NCBI GenBank assembly: GCA_900757495.1
Contig: CAAENX010000021.1
Span: 1 to 64,000 of the forward strand
Source: an uncultured Collinsella sp.
GTDB lineage: Bacteria > Actinomycetota > Coriobacteriia > Coriobacteriales > Coriobacteriaceae
Direction: 5' to 3'
Length of the DNA: 64,000 bases
In this document: positions 34,704 through 42,063 of the stretch, piece by piece
Numbering within the stretch: position 1 is the stretch's first letter
Layout: each line of letters opens with the position of its first letter
Notes under the pieces: model-generated
What the model was told of the DNA's origin: nothing
The model's database searches: none
What the model saw: only the letters and a program-made list of their open reading frames with translations
Position numbers and translations under genes: made by a program

Positions 34704-34807
34704 GGTCCTCCGCTCAAACTGTTCGCAATAATCAATGCATCCATCCTACCCGCCCACGCGGACAGATTTGCCCCACGCCAACAGATTTCCTCCGTCCCCA
34801 AAGGATC

Positions 34808-34832
34808 AAAAAACCGCCCCCGAAGGGACGGT
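34808..34832 (-). terminator. Terminator of the TrpR-like gene
   Basis: On the minus strand ACCGTCCC-TTCG-GGGGCGGT is followed by TTTTTT, an ideal UUCG-loop terminator about 30 bp past the stop at 34861. It also separates that gene from addB. Confidence 0.9.
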
Positions 34833-34860
34833 TCTGCGCAATTCGTTTGTTGCCGCTGGC

Positions 34861-35160
34861 CTACTCGCCATCCTCCAGTTTGATGAGGATCTTGCGATAG
34901 CCACCGTACTCGCCATTAAGTGCCTTGGACACACGGCTCACCGTGGTGGACGAAGCGCCGGTACGCGCCTGAACCTCGACATAAGGCTCGCCCTCATCCA
35001 GATAGCGCGCAACCTGCAGACGTTGCGAAAGATCGCAGATCTCGCGCGGCGTGCAGATATCGGTCAAAAACGCTTGGATATCCTTCTCGTCATCCAAAAG
35101 ACTAAATGCGTGGACCAGCTGCTTGACATCAGGCTTGTCAAACATGTTCTCGATATTCAT
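34861..35160 (-). CDS. TrpR/YerC-YecD family repressor
   Basis: 99 residues with the TrpR-like six-helix layout. The region TPREICDLSQRLQVARYLDEG followed by YVEVQARTGASSTTVSRVSKAL forms the HTH. These proteins bind operators as dimers; the YerC/YecD branch does not have a well-known ligand, so tryptophan should not be assumed. A minus-strand TAAACT at 35271-35266 is a possible -10 about 105 bp upstream. Confidence 0.9.
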   Translation of the reverse strand: MNIENMFDKPDVKQLVHAFSLLDDEKDIQAFLTDICTPREICDLSQRLQVARYLDEGEPYVEVQARTGASSTTVSRVSKALNGEYGGYRKILIKLEDGE

Positions 35161-35483
35161 CGATCACCGCCAAACCCGCCAAAAGGCATCGAAGTTGATA
35201 CTGACATCGGGCATCGTTCGCCCGTTCTATGCAATAGGGCAACGCCTGTGGCTTTTGCCCGTAGCAGTTTAGCACACCACCAAACTAAAGCGACAAAACT
35301 CTCTGCCAGCGGCGCGTTTTCTAGGACGAACGCCGTTTTGAAACCGAATGCGCACGTAAGCTCCACGAATATCTGAGACAATGGGCGCCCAAACAGAGCC
35401 GTGCCCGCGCATCTATCCGAGTTGCAAAGGCATGTGCCCCTCACGCTCCCTCACCACGCCATGCGCAAGAAAGGATTCACACC
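35161..35483. other. Intergenic region between divergent genes
   Basis: 323 bp between the TrpR-like gene (minus) and the DUF360 gene (plus). It presumably carries both promoters. I see a weak minus-strand -10 (TAAACT) but no clear dyad. A 95-codon minus-strand frame across it has no ribosome site or protein-like composition and was not accepted. Confidence 0.5.
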
Positions 35484-35849
35484 ATGCGCTTTATGCTTAA
35501 CTGGCTCTTTACCTCGATCGCCATCGCGATCGCCACGTTCCTCGTTCCCGGCATCCAGCCCTTCGGTTTTGCCGAGGCTTGGGTCTGTTTCGCCTTCGTG
35601 GGACTGTCCCTGAACATCGTCGATTCGCTCGTCAAGCCGTTCCTGACGGTCATCTCGCTGCCACTCACGATCATTACGCTGGGTATTTTCCAGCTCGTAG
35701 TCAACAGCTTTATGCTCGAGCTGGCCAGCTACCTGTCGGTCAATCTGCTGGGCGCGGGCATCTCCATCGCCAGCTTTGGATCGGCCTTTATGGGCAGCAT
35801 CCTGGTATCCATCATGCGCAGCATCCTCGACAGCATCGCCGAGGGCTAA
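35484..35849 (+). CDS. Phage holin IV / DUF360-type four-helix membrane protein
   Basis: 121 residues, almost entirely hydrophobic with about four membrane helices (LNWLFTSIAIAIATFLVPG, AWVCFAFVGLSLNIV, VISLPLTIITLGIFQLVVNS, IASFGSAFMGSILVSI). Matches the pattern of the DUF360 or mycobacterial 4-TM holin-like family, including the LVKPFLTVISLPLTIITLG segment. Most chromosomal members are not in prophages and their role is unknown. No phage genes are near. Confidence 0.88.
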   Translation: MRFMLNWLFTSIAIAIATFLVPGIQPFGFAEAWVCFAFVGLSLNIVDSLVKPFLTVISLPLTIITLGIFQLVVNSFMLELASYLSVNLLGAGISIASFGSAFMGSILVSIMRSILDSIAEG

Positions 35850-35889
35850 AACGGCCATTCCGGCCGCGCCCGTCTCAACAGCCCAAAAC

Positions 35890-35930
35890 GAAGGCCGCCC
35901 ATCGCAAAGAAATGGGCGGCCTTCTTATTT
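35890..35930. terminator. Bidirectional terminator
   Basis: GAAGGCCGCCCAT (35890-35902) and ATGGGCGGCCTTC (35912-35924) form a perfect 13-bp stem, with TTATTT to the right and an A run to the left. It serves the convergent DUF360 (plus) and Rrf2 (minus) genes. Confidence 0.92.
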
Positions 35931-35993
35931 GCCAAGTCTCAAAGGGCGAGAGAATCTGCCATTTCCACCTTGTCCCCACATGGCAGGCGTGGG

Positions 35994-36422
35994 TTAGATG
36001 ACGTAGTCGTAGCCCTCGTTGGGGGCGACGAGCGCATCGAGCGTCACGCCGTCGAGGTAGTCGTTGATGAGCTTGTCCAGATTCTTCCACACGTCGAGCG
36101 TGGGGCACTCATCAGATCGCGAGCAACCCTTGCAGTCGCCATCCAGACAGGCGACCGGCGCCAGGCTGCCCTCGGTCAGGCGCAAGATCTCGCCCACCGT
36201 GTACTGCTCGGGCGGGCGTGTGAGCACATAGCCGCCGCCCTTGCCGCGCATGCCCGAGAGCATATTGGCGCGCACGAGCGTCGCCAGAATATTCTCGAGG
36301 TACTTCTCCGAAATACCCTGACGTGCCGCAATCTCTTTAAGCGGGATGCGACCGGCCGCTTGGTGCTCGGCCAGATCGACCATAACGCGCAGGGCATATC
36401 TGCCCTTAGTAGAAACCAACAT
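35994..36422 (-). CDS. Rrf2-family transcriptional regulator
   Basis: 142 residues. N-terminal winged helix (MLVSTKGRYALRVMVDLAEH, then IPLKEIAARQGISEKYLENILATLV). The C-terminal half has four cysteines in ACLDGDCKGCSRSDECPTLD, in the region where IscR-type Rrf2 proteins bind [2Fe-2S]; CymR-type members lack cysteines there. It is divergent from cysK, and a perfect dyad sits in the cysK promoter, so it probably controls cysteine or Fe-S supply. Whether IscR-like or CymR-like cannot be decided from sequence alone. Confidence 0.93.
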   Translation of the reverse strand: MLVSTKGRYALRVMVDLAEHQAAGRIPLKEIAARQGISEKYLENILATLVRANMLSGMRGKGGGYVLTRPPEQYTVGEILRLTEGSLAPVACLDGDCKGCSRSDECPTLDVWKNLDKLINDYLDGVTLDALVAPNEGYDYVI

Positions 36423-36539
36423 ATATAGTGCTGCCTTTCGGTCTTTTAGTTCGTTGAAATTCTAGCCGAAAAATTGGCTTTGAAAATACCCGTTCCGGTC
36501 AAGATGGTTAATCAACTTGCAATAAACTCCTATTTCCTA

Positions 36540-36568
36540 TTGCATTACTAGGCTTTAGTGTCTAGTAT
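36540..36568 (+). promoter_or_regulatory. cysK promoter with internal operator dyad
   Basis: TTGCAT (36540-36545) and TAGTAT (36563-36568), 17 bp apart, are a plausible promoter pair. The spacer and -10 are covered by the perfect dyad TACTAG-N10-CTAGTA (36546-36567). A repressor bound there would block RNA polymerase. The divergent Rrf2 protein is the obvious candidate. The start of cysK is about 108 bp downstream. Confidence 0.6.
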
Positions 36569-36675
36569 GCTTCCCAACAGCAAAACGAACAACCTATAAG
36601 GTTTGTGGGTTTCGCTGCTACACACACCGTAAAACCACACGTTATCCAGTCATTTGAACACATTGGAGGTTCACC

Positions 36676-37614
36676 ATGAGCAATGTTTACACGTCCATCG
36701 ATCAGCTTATCGGCCACACCCCGCTTCTGGAGCTCACCCACTTTGAGGCCGACGAGGACCTCAAGGCCCGCGTGCTCGTCAAACTGGAATACTTCAACCC
36801 CGCCGGGTCCGTTAAAGACCGCGTCGCCAAGAACATGATTGACGAGGCCGAGAAGGCCGGCAAGCTCGCGCGTGGCGGCGACTACACCATCATCGAGCCC
36901 ACGAGCGGCAACACCGGCGTCGGCATCGCCTCGGTGGCGGCGGCCCGCGGCTACAAGGTGATCATCACCATGCCCGAGACCATGTCCGTCGAGCGCCGCA
37001 AGCTGATGCAGGCATACGGTGCGCAGCTCGTGCTCACCGACGGCTCCAAGGGCATGAAGGGCGCCATCGCCAAGGCGGAGGAGCTGCAGAAGGAGACTCC
37101 CAACAGCATCATCGCCGGCCAGTTTGTGAACCCCGCCAACCCCGCCATCCACAAGGCCACGACCGGCCCCGAGATCTGGGATGACACCGACGGCAAGGTC
37201 GACATCTTCGTCGCCGGCGTTGGCACCGGCGGCACCGTGACCGGCGTGGGCGAGTTCCTCAAGGAGCAAAACCCCGAGATTCAGGTCGTCGCCGTCGAGC
37301 CCGCCACCTCCCCGGTGCTCTCCAAGGGCCAGGCCGGCCCGCACAAGATCCAGGGTATCGGTGCCGGCTTTGTGCCCGACGTCCTCGACACCCAGGTCTA
37401 CGACGAGATCATCCCCGTCGAGAACGACGACGCCTTTGCCACCGGCCGCGCCGTGGGCCACAAGGAGGGCGTGCTCGTGGGCATTTCGTCCGGCGCCGCC
37501 GTGTGGGCCGCACTGCAGCTGGCCAAGCGCCCCGAGAACGAGGGCAAGACCATCTTGGCGCTGCTCGCCGACACCGGCGAGCGCTACCTGTCCACGGCGC
37601 TCTTCCAGGACTAG
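36676..37614 (+). CDS. cysK: Cysteine synthase A (O-acetylserine sulfhydrylase)
   Basis: 312 residues. PLP enzyme making cysteine from O-acetylserine and sulfide. The PLP lysine is in PAGSVKDRVAKNM. The substrate loop is EPTSGNTGVGIASVAA, the PLP phosphate loop is GVGTGGTVTGVG, and the C-terminal GISSGAAVWAAL is also typical. GGAGG precedes the ATG by 8 nt. Downstream lies a small hairpin (CTCGTTCT and AGAACGAG) without T run. Confidence 0.98.
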   Translation: MSNVYTSIDQLIGHTPLLELTHFEADEDLKARVLVKLEYFNPAGSVKDRVAKNMIDEAEKAGKLARGGDYTIIEPTSGNTGVGIASVAAARGYKVIITMPETMSVERRKLMQAYGAQLVLTDGSKGMKGAIAKAEELQKETPNSIIAGQFVNPANPAIHKATTGPEIWDDTDGKVDIFVAGVGTGGTVTGVGEFLKEQNPEIQVVAVEPATSPVLSKGQAGPHKIQGIGAGFVPDVLDTQVYDEIIPVENDDAFATGRAVGHKEGVLVGISSGAAVWAALQLAKRPENEGKTILALLADTGERYLSTALFQD

Positions 37615-37727
37615 AGCTTCTCGTTCTTAGAACGAGTCCAAGGCACGCCGGTCTCCCCTCTCTTCTGGCAGCCTGAGCTCATCCCAACAGGGTGTCCCAC
37701 AGGACGCCCGAACTTGCTACAATGTCT

Positions 37728-37766
37728 GCGGCGCGGAACCAGCCTCCCGCGCCGCTTTTCTTTTTT
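37728..37766 (+). terminator. Terminator or attenuator upstream of mnmA
   Basis: GCGGCGCGG (37728-37736) pairs with CCGCGCCGC (37747-37755) and is followed by TTTTCTTTTTT. A TACAAT that could be a -10 lies at 37718-37723 just upstream, but no matching -35 was seen. It may simply end cysK transcripts; if the -10 is real, it would sit in the very start of the mnmA leader as an attenuator. Confidence 0.75.
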
Positions 37767-37795
37767 GGCCACATGCCACCAAGGAGAACCTCCCC

Positions 37796-38896
37796 ATGCA
37801 CAACAAGCGCGTGCTCGTCGCCATGAGCGGCGGCGTCGATTCCAGCGTGACCGCGTATCTGCTCAAAAGTCAGGGTTACGAATGCGTCGGTGCCACCATG
37901 CGTCTCACCTGCCCCGCACTCGATCCCGCAACAGGCATGAGTAAGGTCGACCGCGATATCGCCGATGCAAAGGCCGTCGCCGAGCGCCTGGGGATACCCC
38001 ACCATGTGCTCGACCTGCAGCAGACCTTCGACCGCAACGTGATCGAGCGCTTTGTGACCGCCTACCAGGAAGGGTTGACGCCCAACCCGTGCATCATCTG
38101 CAACCGCCACATTAAGTTTGGCGCGTTGCTCGATGCGGCGCTGGATATGGGCTGCGACTACATCGCCACAGGCCACTATGCCAAAACGAGCCAGGGGCCC
38201 GACGGCACCTGGCAGCTGCATCGCGGCGAAGATCCCAAAAAGGACCAAAGCTACTTTTTGTATTCGCTTACGCAGGAGCGCCTGGCGCACACGATCTTTC
38301 CGCTGGCAGGCCTAGACAAAGAGCGCGACGTGCGCCGCATAGCCGCCGAGCAGGGCTTTGCCAACGCCCAGAAGGCCGAAAGCGAGGACATCTGCTTTAT
38401 TCCAGACGGTGACTACGCGGGCTATATCGAGCGCCGCTGCGGACATCCCGCTGCGCCGGGCGACATTGTGTGGCGCGACGGCAGCGTAGTCGGACGCCAC
38501 AACGGCGCGCTGCGCTATACCATCGGCCAGCGCAAGGGCCTGGGCGTCGCGATGGCACATCCCGTGTACGTAACGGGTGTCGACGCCGCCAACAACACCG
38601 TGCATCTGGGCGAAGCCAAGGACCTAACCGCCGCGGCGCTAACTGCCAATGAGTGGATCTGGAGCGCGCCGGCAGAGCGCATGGAGGCCGAGCTCGATGC
38701 CGGCGGCATTCGCGTGGGCGCCAAGTACCGCTACCGACAGAAAGACCAGGCAGCGACCCTTACGCGCGGCGAAGACGGGCAAATGTTGCTGACCTTTGAC
38801 GAGCCACAGCGAGCCATCGCCCCCGGCCAGGCTGTCGTTATATACCGCGGCGACATCGTCCTGGGTGGCGGCACCGTGACCGGCGCGCTTAAGTAG
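37796..38896 (+). CDS. mnmA: tRNA-uridine 2-sulfurtransferase MnmA
   Basis: 366 residues. Adds sulfur to U34 of Lys, Glu and Gln tRNAs. The PP-loop is VAMSGGVDSSVTAYLL. The two catalytic cysteines lie in NPCIICNRHIKF (first) and ESEDICFIPDGDY (second). RYTIGQRKGLG marks the tRNA-recognition part. AGGAG precedes the ATG by 9 nt. Sits behind cysK, whose product feeds the sulfur relay. Confidence 0.97.
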   Translation: MHNKRVLVAMSGGVDSSVTAYLLKSQGYECVGATMRLTCPALDPATGMSKVDRDIADAKAVAERLGIPHHVLDLQQTFDRNVIERFVTAYQEGLTPNPCIICNRHIKFGALLDAALDMGCDYIATGHYAKTSQGPDGTWQLHRGEDPKKDQSYFLYSLTQERLAHTIFPLAGLDKERDVRRIAAEQGFANAQKAESEDICFIPDGDYAGYIERRCGHPAAPGDIVWRDGSVVGRHNGALRYTIGQRKGLGVAMAHPVYVTGVDAANNTVHLGEAKDLTAAALTANEWIWSAPAERMEAELDAGGIRVGAKYRYRQKDQAATLTRGEDGQMLLTFDEPQRAIAPGQAVVIYRGDIVLGGGTVTGALK

Positions 38897-38904
38897 CCGC
38901 GGGT

Positions 38905-40278
38905 TTATCGCTGCACGTGTCGAAGTACCTCAACAGCGGCACCAACCTCGATTACGCGACGCTCGAGGCCACGGCGGATGGCCTCGAGTCGACCCTCCGC
39001 CGTGGCCCATTTGCTCTGCGAAAGAATCTCGATCGCCTCATCAACAAATCCGTTGAGCCGCGATGAATCGAACCAATCGAGCGAGTCCGCAAGCGCCAGC
39101 TGGACGGAAGGATTGGGCCCAAACGGCTTAGCGGAAAACCCAAACTCCCCAGCTGCGAGCACGACAGTTGGCACGTTATACCACAGACAGTTGCCGCTAT
39201 CGAACAGCGGAGCAGGTTTTATCTCCAGGGTATCGACATTGCGGATGATGCCGAAGTTTCGCCAATGGCGGTCGCTGTTGGCCAAAAGGGCATCGCAGAC
39301 AATCATCTGCGACATAGACCTTCTCACAGCGGCCTCATCGGCACCATGCTTGCCGAGGTAGCGACAGTACCGGTCGTACGTCGAGTTTCCCCGCTGACTA
39401 CCAAGTACGCCCTTAACGTAAACAGCCGGAACGTATTCCTCGCGGCCGTCAAGAAAGTCGTCGCACAGACACACAGGGCCATCGAATATGCGCTCAACCG
39501 TATAAGGAACAAACTCCCCCTTGGAAAGCAAGCGACGATGCAGAGCCGTTGCAACTGCCTCGTTAAAGGGCCGTTGATCGTCCATCCCGCACCCTTTAGC
39601 CAAAACGCGAATGCCGTTTCGGATCATCCACGATTTAGGGAGCTCGCCCTCGGACGTGTTATCCGGATTTTTTAGACCGATGCCTTCCAGCCAACCCGAA
39701 CGCTCTTCGGGCGCCGATCGCTCAAATTCGTTCTCAAAGTAATTGATACTTTGCCATTTGAGTTCGGCGCAATCGGCCGGCCGCAGCCAATAACAATCCG
39801 AAAGCGATAAGCCCAGGCACCGAACCGGAACCTCGATGCCACTGGCAATTCCCAGTTCACGATAGCGCGAGACGAGTCCAGGGCGGACGTCAGGCACCGA
39901 CCGATGGCTCCACCACACGTTGAGCTCCCGTTTATTCACCGTAGGAGAAGAGCTCGAGCACGTGCCAAACGGCATTCGTTGCGCATCGAGGACCTCGGCG
40001 ATTTCGAAGGGAAACTCACGCGTCGGATCAAATGAGACATGCGCGACCTCATGGTCGGCCGACATCAGCGTAAACTTGCGTCCCACATCGGCCGCAGGAC
40101 GGCGTCCTCGCTTGCGGACCTTTTGATAAGCGGTCGCAGAATTGTACTCGACCATCTTCCGGCCGCCCACAATATCGCACACAAGCGTCCCCGATGCGGC
40201 AAGTTGCGATATGCGGGCTTTCGTAACGCCCAACAGGCGGGCGGCATCACCCATAGATAAGTACTCAGATGTATTCAT
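38905..40278 (-). CDS. HTH-HipA-like kinase fusion
   Basis: About 457 residues from the ATG at 40278 (MNTSEYLSMGDAARLLGV). The N-terminal 60 residues form an excisionase/MerR-type HTH (ARLLGVTKARISQLAASGTL). The C-terminal part has a HipA-type kinase catalytic motif (VCDALLANSDRHWRNFG; Asp and Asn for metal and ATP) and a metal-binding APLFDSGN. Family knowledge: HipA toxins phosphorylate glutamyl-tRNA synthetase or other targets and are normally held by a separate HTH antitoxin, HipB. Here both parts appear in one chain and no hipB-like gene lies next to it. A strong dyad sits just upstream of its start. Whether it is toxic is unknown. Confidence 0.75.
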   Translation of the reverse strand: MNTSEYLSMGDAARLLGVTKARISQLAASGTLVCDIVGGRKMVEYNSATAYQKVRKRGRRPAADVGRKFTLMSADHEVAHVSFDPTREFPFEIAEVLDAQRMPFGTCSSSSPTVNKRELNVWWSHRSVPDVRPGLVSRYRELGIASGIEVPVRCLGLSLSDCYWLRPADCAELKWQSINYFENEFERSAPEERSGWLEGIGLKNPDNTSEGELPKSWMIRNGIRVLAKGCGMDDQRPFNEAVATALHRRLLSKGEFVPYTVERIFDGPVCLCDDFLDGREEYVPAVYVKGVLGSQRGNSTYDRYCRYLGKHGADEAAVRRSMSQMIVCDALLANSDRHWRNFGIIRNVDTLEIKPAPLFDSGNCLWYNVPTVVLAAGEFGFSAKPFGPNPSVQLALADSLDWFDSSRLNGFVDEAIEILSQSKWATAEGRLEAIRRGLERRVIEVGAAVEVLRHVQR

Positions 40279-40295
40279 ATGCCGCATCACCTCGT

Positions 40296-40330
40296 TAAGT
40301 AATTTATGCGTTTAGTTAATAGATTACTTA
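40296..40330 (-). promoter_or_regulatory. Operator dyad upstream of the HTH-HipA-like gene
   Basis: TAAGTAAT (40296-40303) and ATTACTTA (40323-40330) form a perfect 8+8 inverted repeat with a 19-bp gap in an A/T-rich region 18-52 bp before the start codon. This is where a promoter should be (TAAATT or TATTAA could be -10). The N-terminal HTH of the gene product itself is the likely binder, giving autoregulation. Confidence 0.6.
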
Positions 40331-40356
40331 CATCATAATACTAAACAACCTAAAGC

Positions 40357-40383
40357 GAAAAAAGGCCCGAGAAATCGGGCCTT
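40357..40383 (-). terminator. Terminator of the M42 peptidase gene
   Basis: On the minus strand AAGGCCCGA-TTTC-TCGGGCCTT is followed by a T run. It lies 33 bp past the stop at 40416. Confidence 0.92.
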
Positions 40384-40415
40384 AGCGATTGGTCAGCCGA
40401 GTCGCGAGCTGCTCC

Positions 40416-41459
40416 CTAACGCTGAACGTAGGCGCGGACGAGCTCGTAGGTGTTGCGCACGCCGTCCGTGTGGCTGCGCTCGTAGTTGTGGCTCGCGTAC
40501 ACGCCGGGGCCGATCAGGCCATGGCGAATGTCGTAACCGGCCGAAAGCGTGGCCTCGACGTCAGAGCCGTAATGCGGGTACACGTCGATGGCGTAATCAA
40601 GCTCCAACTCGCGCGCGATATTAGACAGCGTGGTCACCAGGTCGTAGTTGTACGGACCGCCCGAATCCTTGGCGCAAATCGACACCATGCGCTCGGTGCA
40701 GCCCAAGTCGTCGCCCACGCAGCCCATGTCAACGCTGATCATCTCGCGCGTGTCGGCCGGCACGAAGGCACCGCCGTGGCCGACCTCCTCGTACACCGTA
40801 AAGAGCAGCGACACCTTGCGCGAAAGGGTCACCTCGCCGTCAGCAACGGCGCGGGCCAGACCCAGCAGAATCGACGCCGACAGTTTGTCATCCAAGAAGC
40901 GGCTCTTAATGTAACCGCTCTCCGTCACCGTGGTACGCGGATCCATAGCGATGATGTCGCCCGTCTGAATGCCCAGCTCGAGCACGTCGTCCTTGCTGTC
41001 AACGTTCTCGTCGAGCAGGATTTCCATGTTCTTCTCGATGGTCTTGACCGGTTCATCGGCCACGTGCGCCGAAGGCTCGGTGTTGAGAACCACGCCCGTG
41101 TAGACATTGCCGTCGCGCGTGTAAACGGTGCAGTTCTCGCCATCGGCCGTAGACCACTGATGCCCGCCGAGCGTCGTGGGACGCAGGCGACCATTGTCCT
41201 TGATGGAGCGCACCATGGCGCCCAGGGTATCGACATGGCTCGCCAATACGAGCGGCTCGCCCTCGCCGCCAAGCTCAACCAACACGTTGCCCTTATTGGA
41301 GCGCTCGGGGCCAAAGCCCATATCGCGCAACGTTTCCATTAGATAGTCAGTAGCCGCACGGGTATAGCCCGTAGGTGAAGCAATAGAAGTCAGCGTCTTC
41401 AACTGGTCAGTAATATAGGAGAGCGTCTCCTCTAGAGAAGCATCAACATTAGAAGCCAT
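40416..41459 (-). CDS. M42-family metallo-aminopeptidase
   Basis: About 347 residues from the ATG at 41459, with AAGG seven bases upstream. Two-metal peptidase of the M42 (PepA/FrvX-like) family. Metal and catalytic residues: His and Asp in LASHVDTLGAMV, Asp in FLDDKLSASILLG, the EE pair in FTVYEEVGHGG, Asp in ISVDMGCVGDD, and a late His in VYASHNYERSHTDG. Forms large tetrahedral shells in known members and trims peptides. Substrate preference cannot be read from sequence. Confidence 0.95.
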   Translation of the reverse strand: MASNVDASLEETLSYITDQLKTLTSIASPTGYTRAATDYLMETLRDMGFGPERSNKGNVLVELGGEGEPLVLASHVDTLGAMVRSIKDNGRLRPTTLGGHQWSTADGENCTVYTRDGNVYTGVVLNTEPSAHVADEPVKTIEKNMEILLDENVDSKDDVLELGIQTGDIIAMDPRTTVTESGYIKSRFLDDKLSASILLGLARAVADGEVTLSRKVSLLFTVYEEVGHGGAFVPADTREMISVDMGCVGDDLGCTERMVSICAKDSGGPYNYDLVTTLSNIARELELDYAIDVYPHYGSDVEATLSAGYDIRHGLIGPGVYASHNYERSHTDGVRNTYELVRAYVQR

Positions 41460-41592
41460 ATGCATCCTTCCAAGTAAAACTAAGACCGAGCCCCGATTTT
41501 AACCTTTCTGCACGTGCAATACTCTAGAAACCGAGCCGACTCCAGACGTCCCCGCACCGGTTTTGTGCACGCGCTCGGTTTACAGTCCCAAT

Positions 41593-41906
41593 CTTGCATA
41601 AATCCTATCGGTATCTGCATAAATATGAGGCATCTATTTGCTTCGTCTCAGGGTACCCCACCTTGGACCGTGCAAAATACGGAGTATTCAGCACCGTGGA
41701 CCCCGTCAGCCCCATCGCAAACGGCAAAGCGACGCGGTTACAGCAGTGTTGCAGGTCGTCGCAAACCAAAAACGCGGTGGCAGCCCCCTCCGCTCATCGA
41801 TAGCCCGCCCACAAGGGCTGTCGATGGGCGTCTGCGGGCCACTGCGGCCCATTCACAACGTTATGCATTTTTCAGAGCTTGCTGAATACTCCCAAAAATG
41901 CACGCT
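41593..41906. repeat. Intergenic element, copy A (inverted-arm repeat)
   Basis: Left arm GGACCGTGCA ... GGAGTATTCAGCA at 41665-41693; right arm, its inverse, TGCTGAATACTCC ... TGCACGCT at 41880-41906. The 186-bp interior and an upstream segment starting CTTGCATAA 72 bp before the left arm line up with copy B (59952-60264) at the same distances. TGCATAA-type words recur in it. It lies between fucO and the M42 gene. Likely a repeated non-coding element; mobile or RNA function unknown. Confidence 0.8.
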
Positions 41907-41978
41907 GAGAAGTGCACCACCTATCCGCAGCGGGCAGCATGCCTTGGTTTTGCCCATCTTGGGGCATCGGCGCGGCAC

Positions 41979-42010
41979 AAAAAGCCCCGCCGCGCGTAGC
42001 ACGGCGGGGC
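41979..42010 (-). terminator. Terminator of the alcohol dehydrogenase gene
   Basis: GCCCCGCCG (41984-41992) pairs with CGGCGGGGC (42002-42010); on the minus strand a T run follows (A run 41979-41983). It lies 53 bp past the stop codon at 42064. Confidence 0.9.
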
Positions 42011-42063
42011 CAGCAGCAAGTCAAAAGACCATACGCCTACGGGCGAAGGACCACCAAACTGGG

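Larger units (their letters stand above)
41460..42063. other. 600-bp non-coding stretch upstream of the M42 gene
   Basis: No accepted gene. The stretch holds element A (41593-41906) and the fucO terminator (41979-42010), both listed separately. The reading frames found here do not share codon structure with the second copy of the element and have no ribosome sites. Confidence 0.7.

Noticed and set aside
35157..35444. 95-codon minus-strand frame upstream of the TrpR-like gene
   Set aside because: No ribosome site, Cys/Phe-rich odd composition, and it occupies the promoter region of two divergent genes.
35484..35849. Prophage remnant suggested by the holin-like name
   Set aside because: No phage genes nearby; this family is common in ordinary chromosomes.
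36562..37461. 299-codon minus-strand frame opposite cysK
   Set aside because: Gly/Val-rich antisense shadow of cysK.
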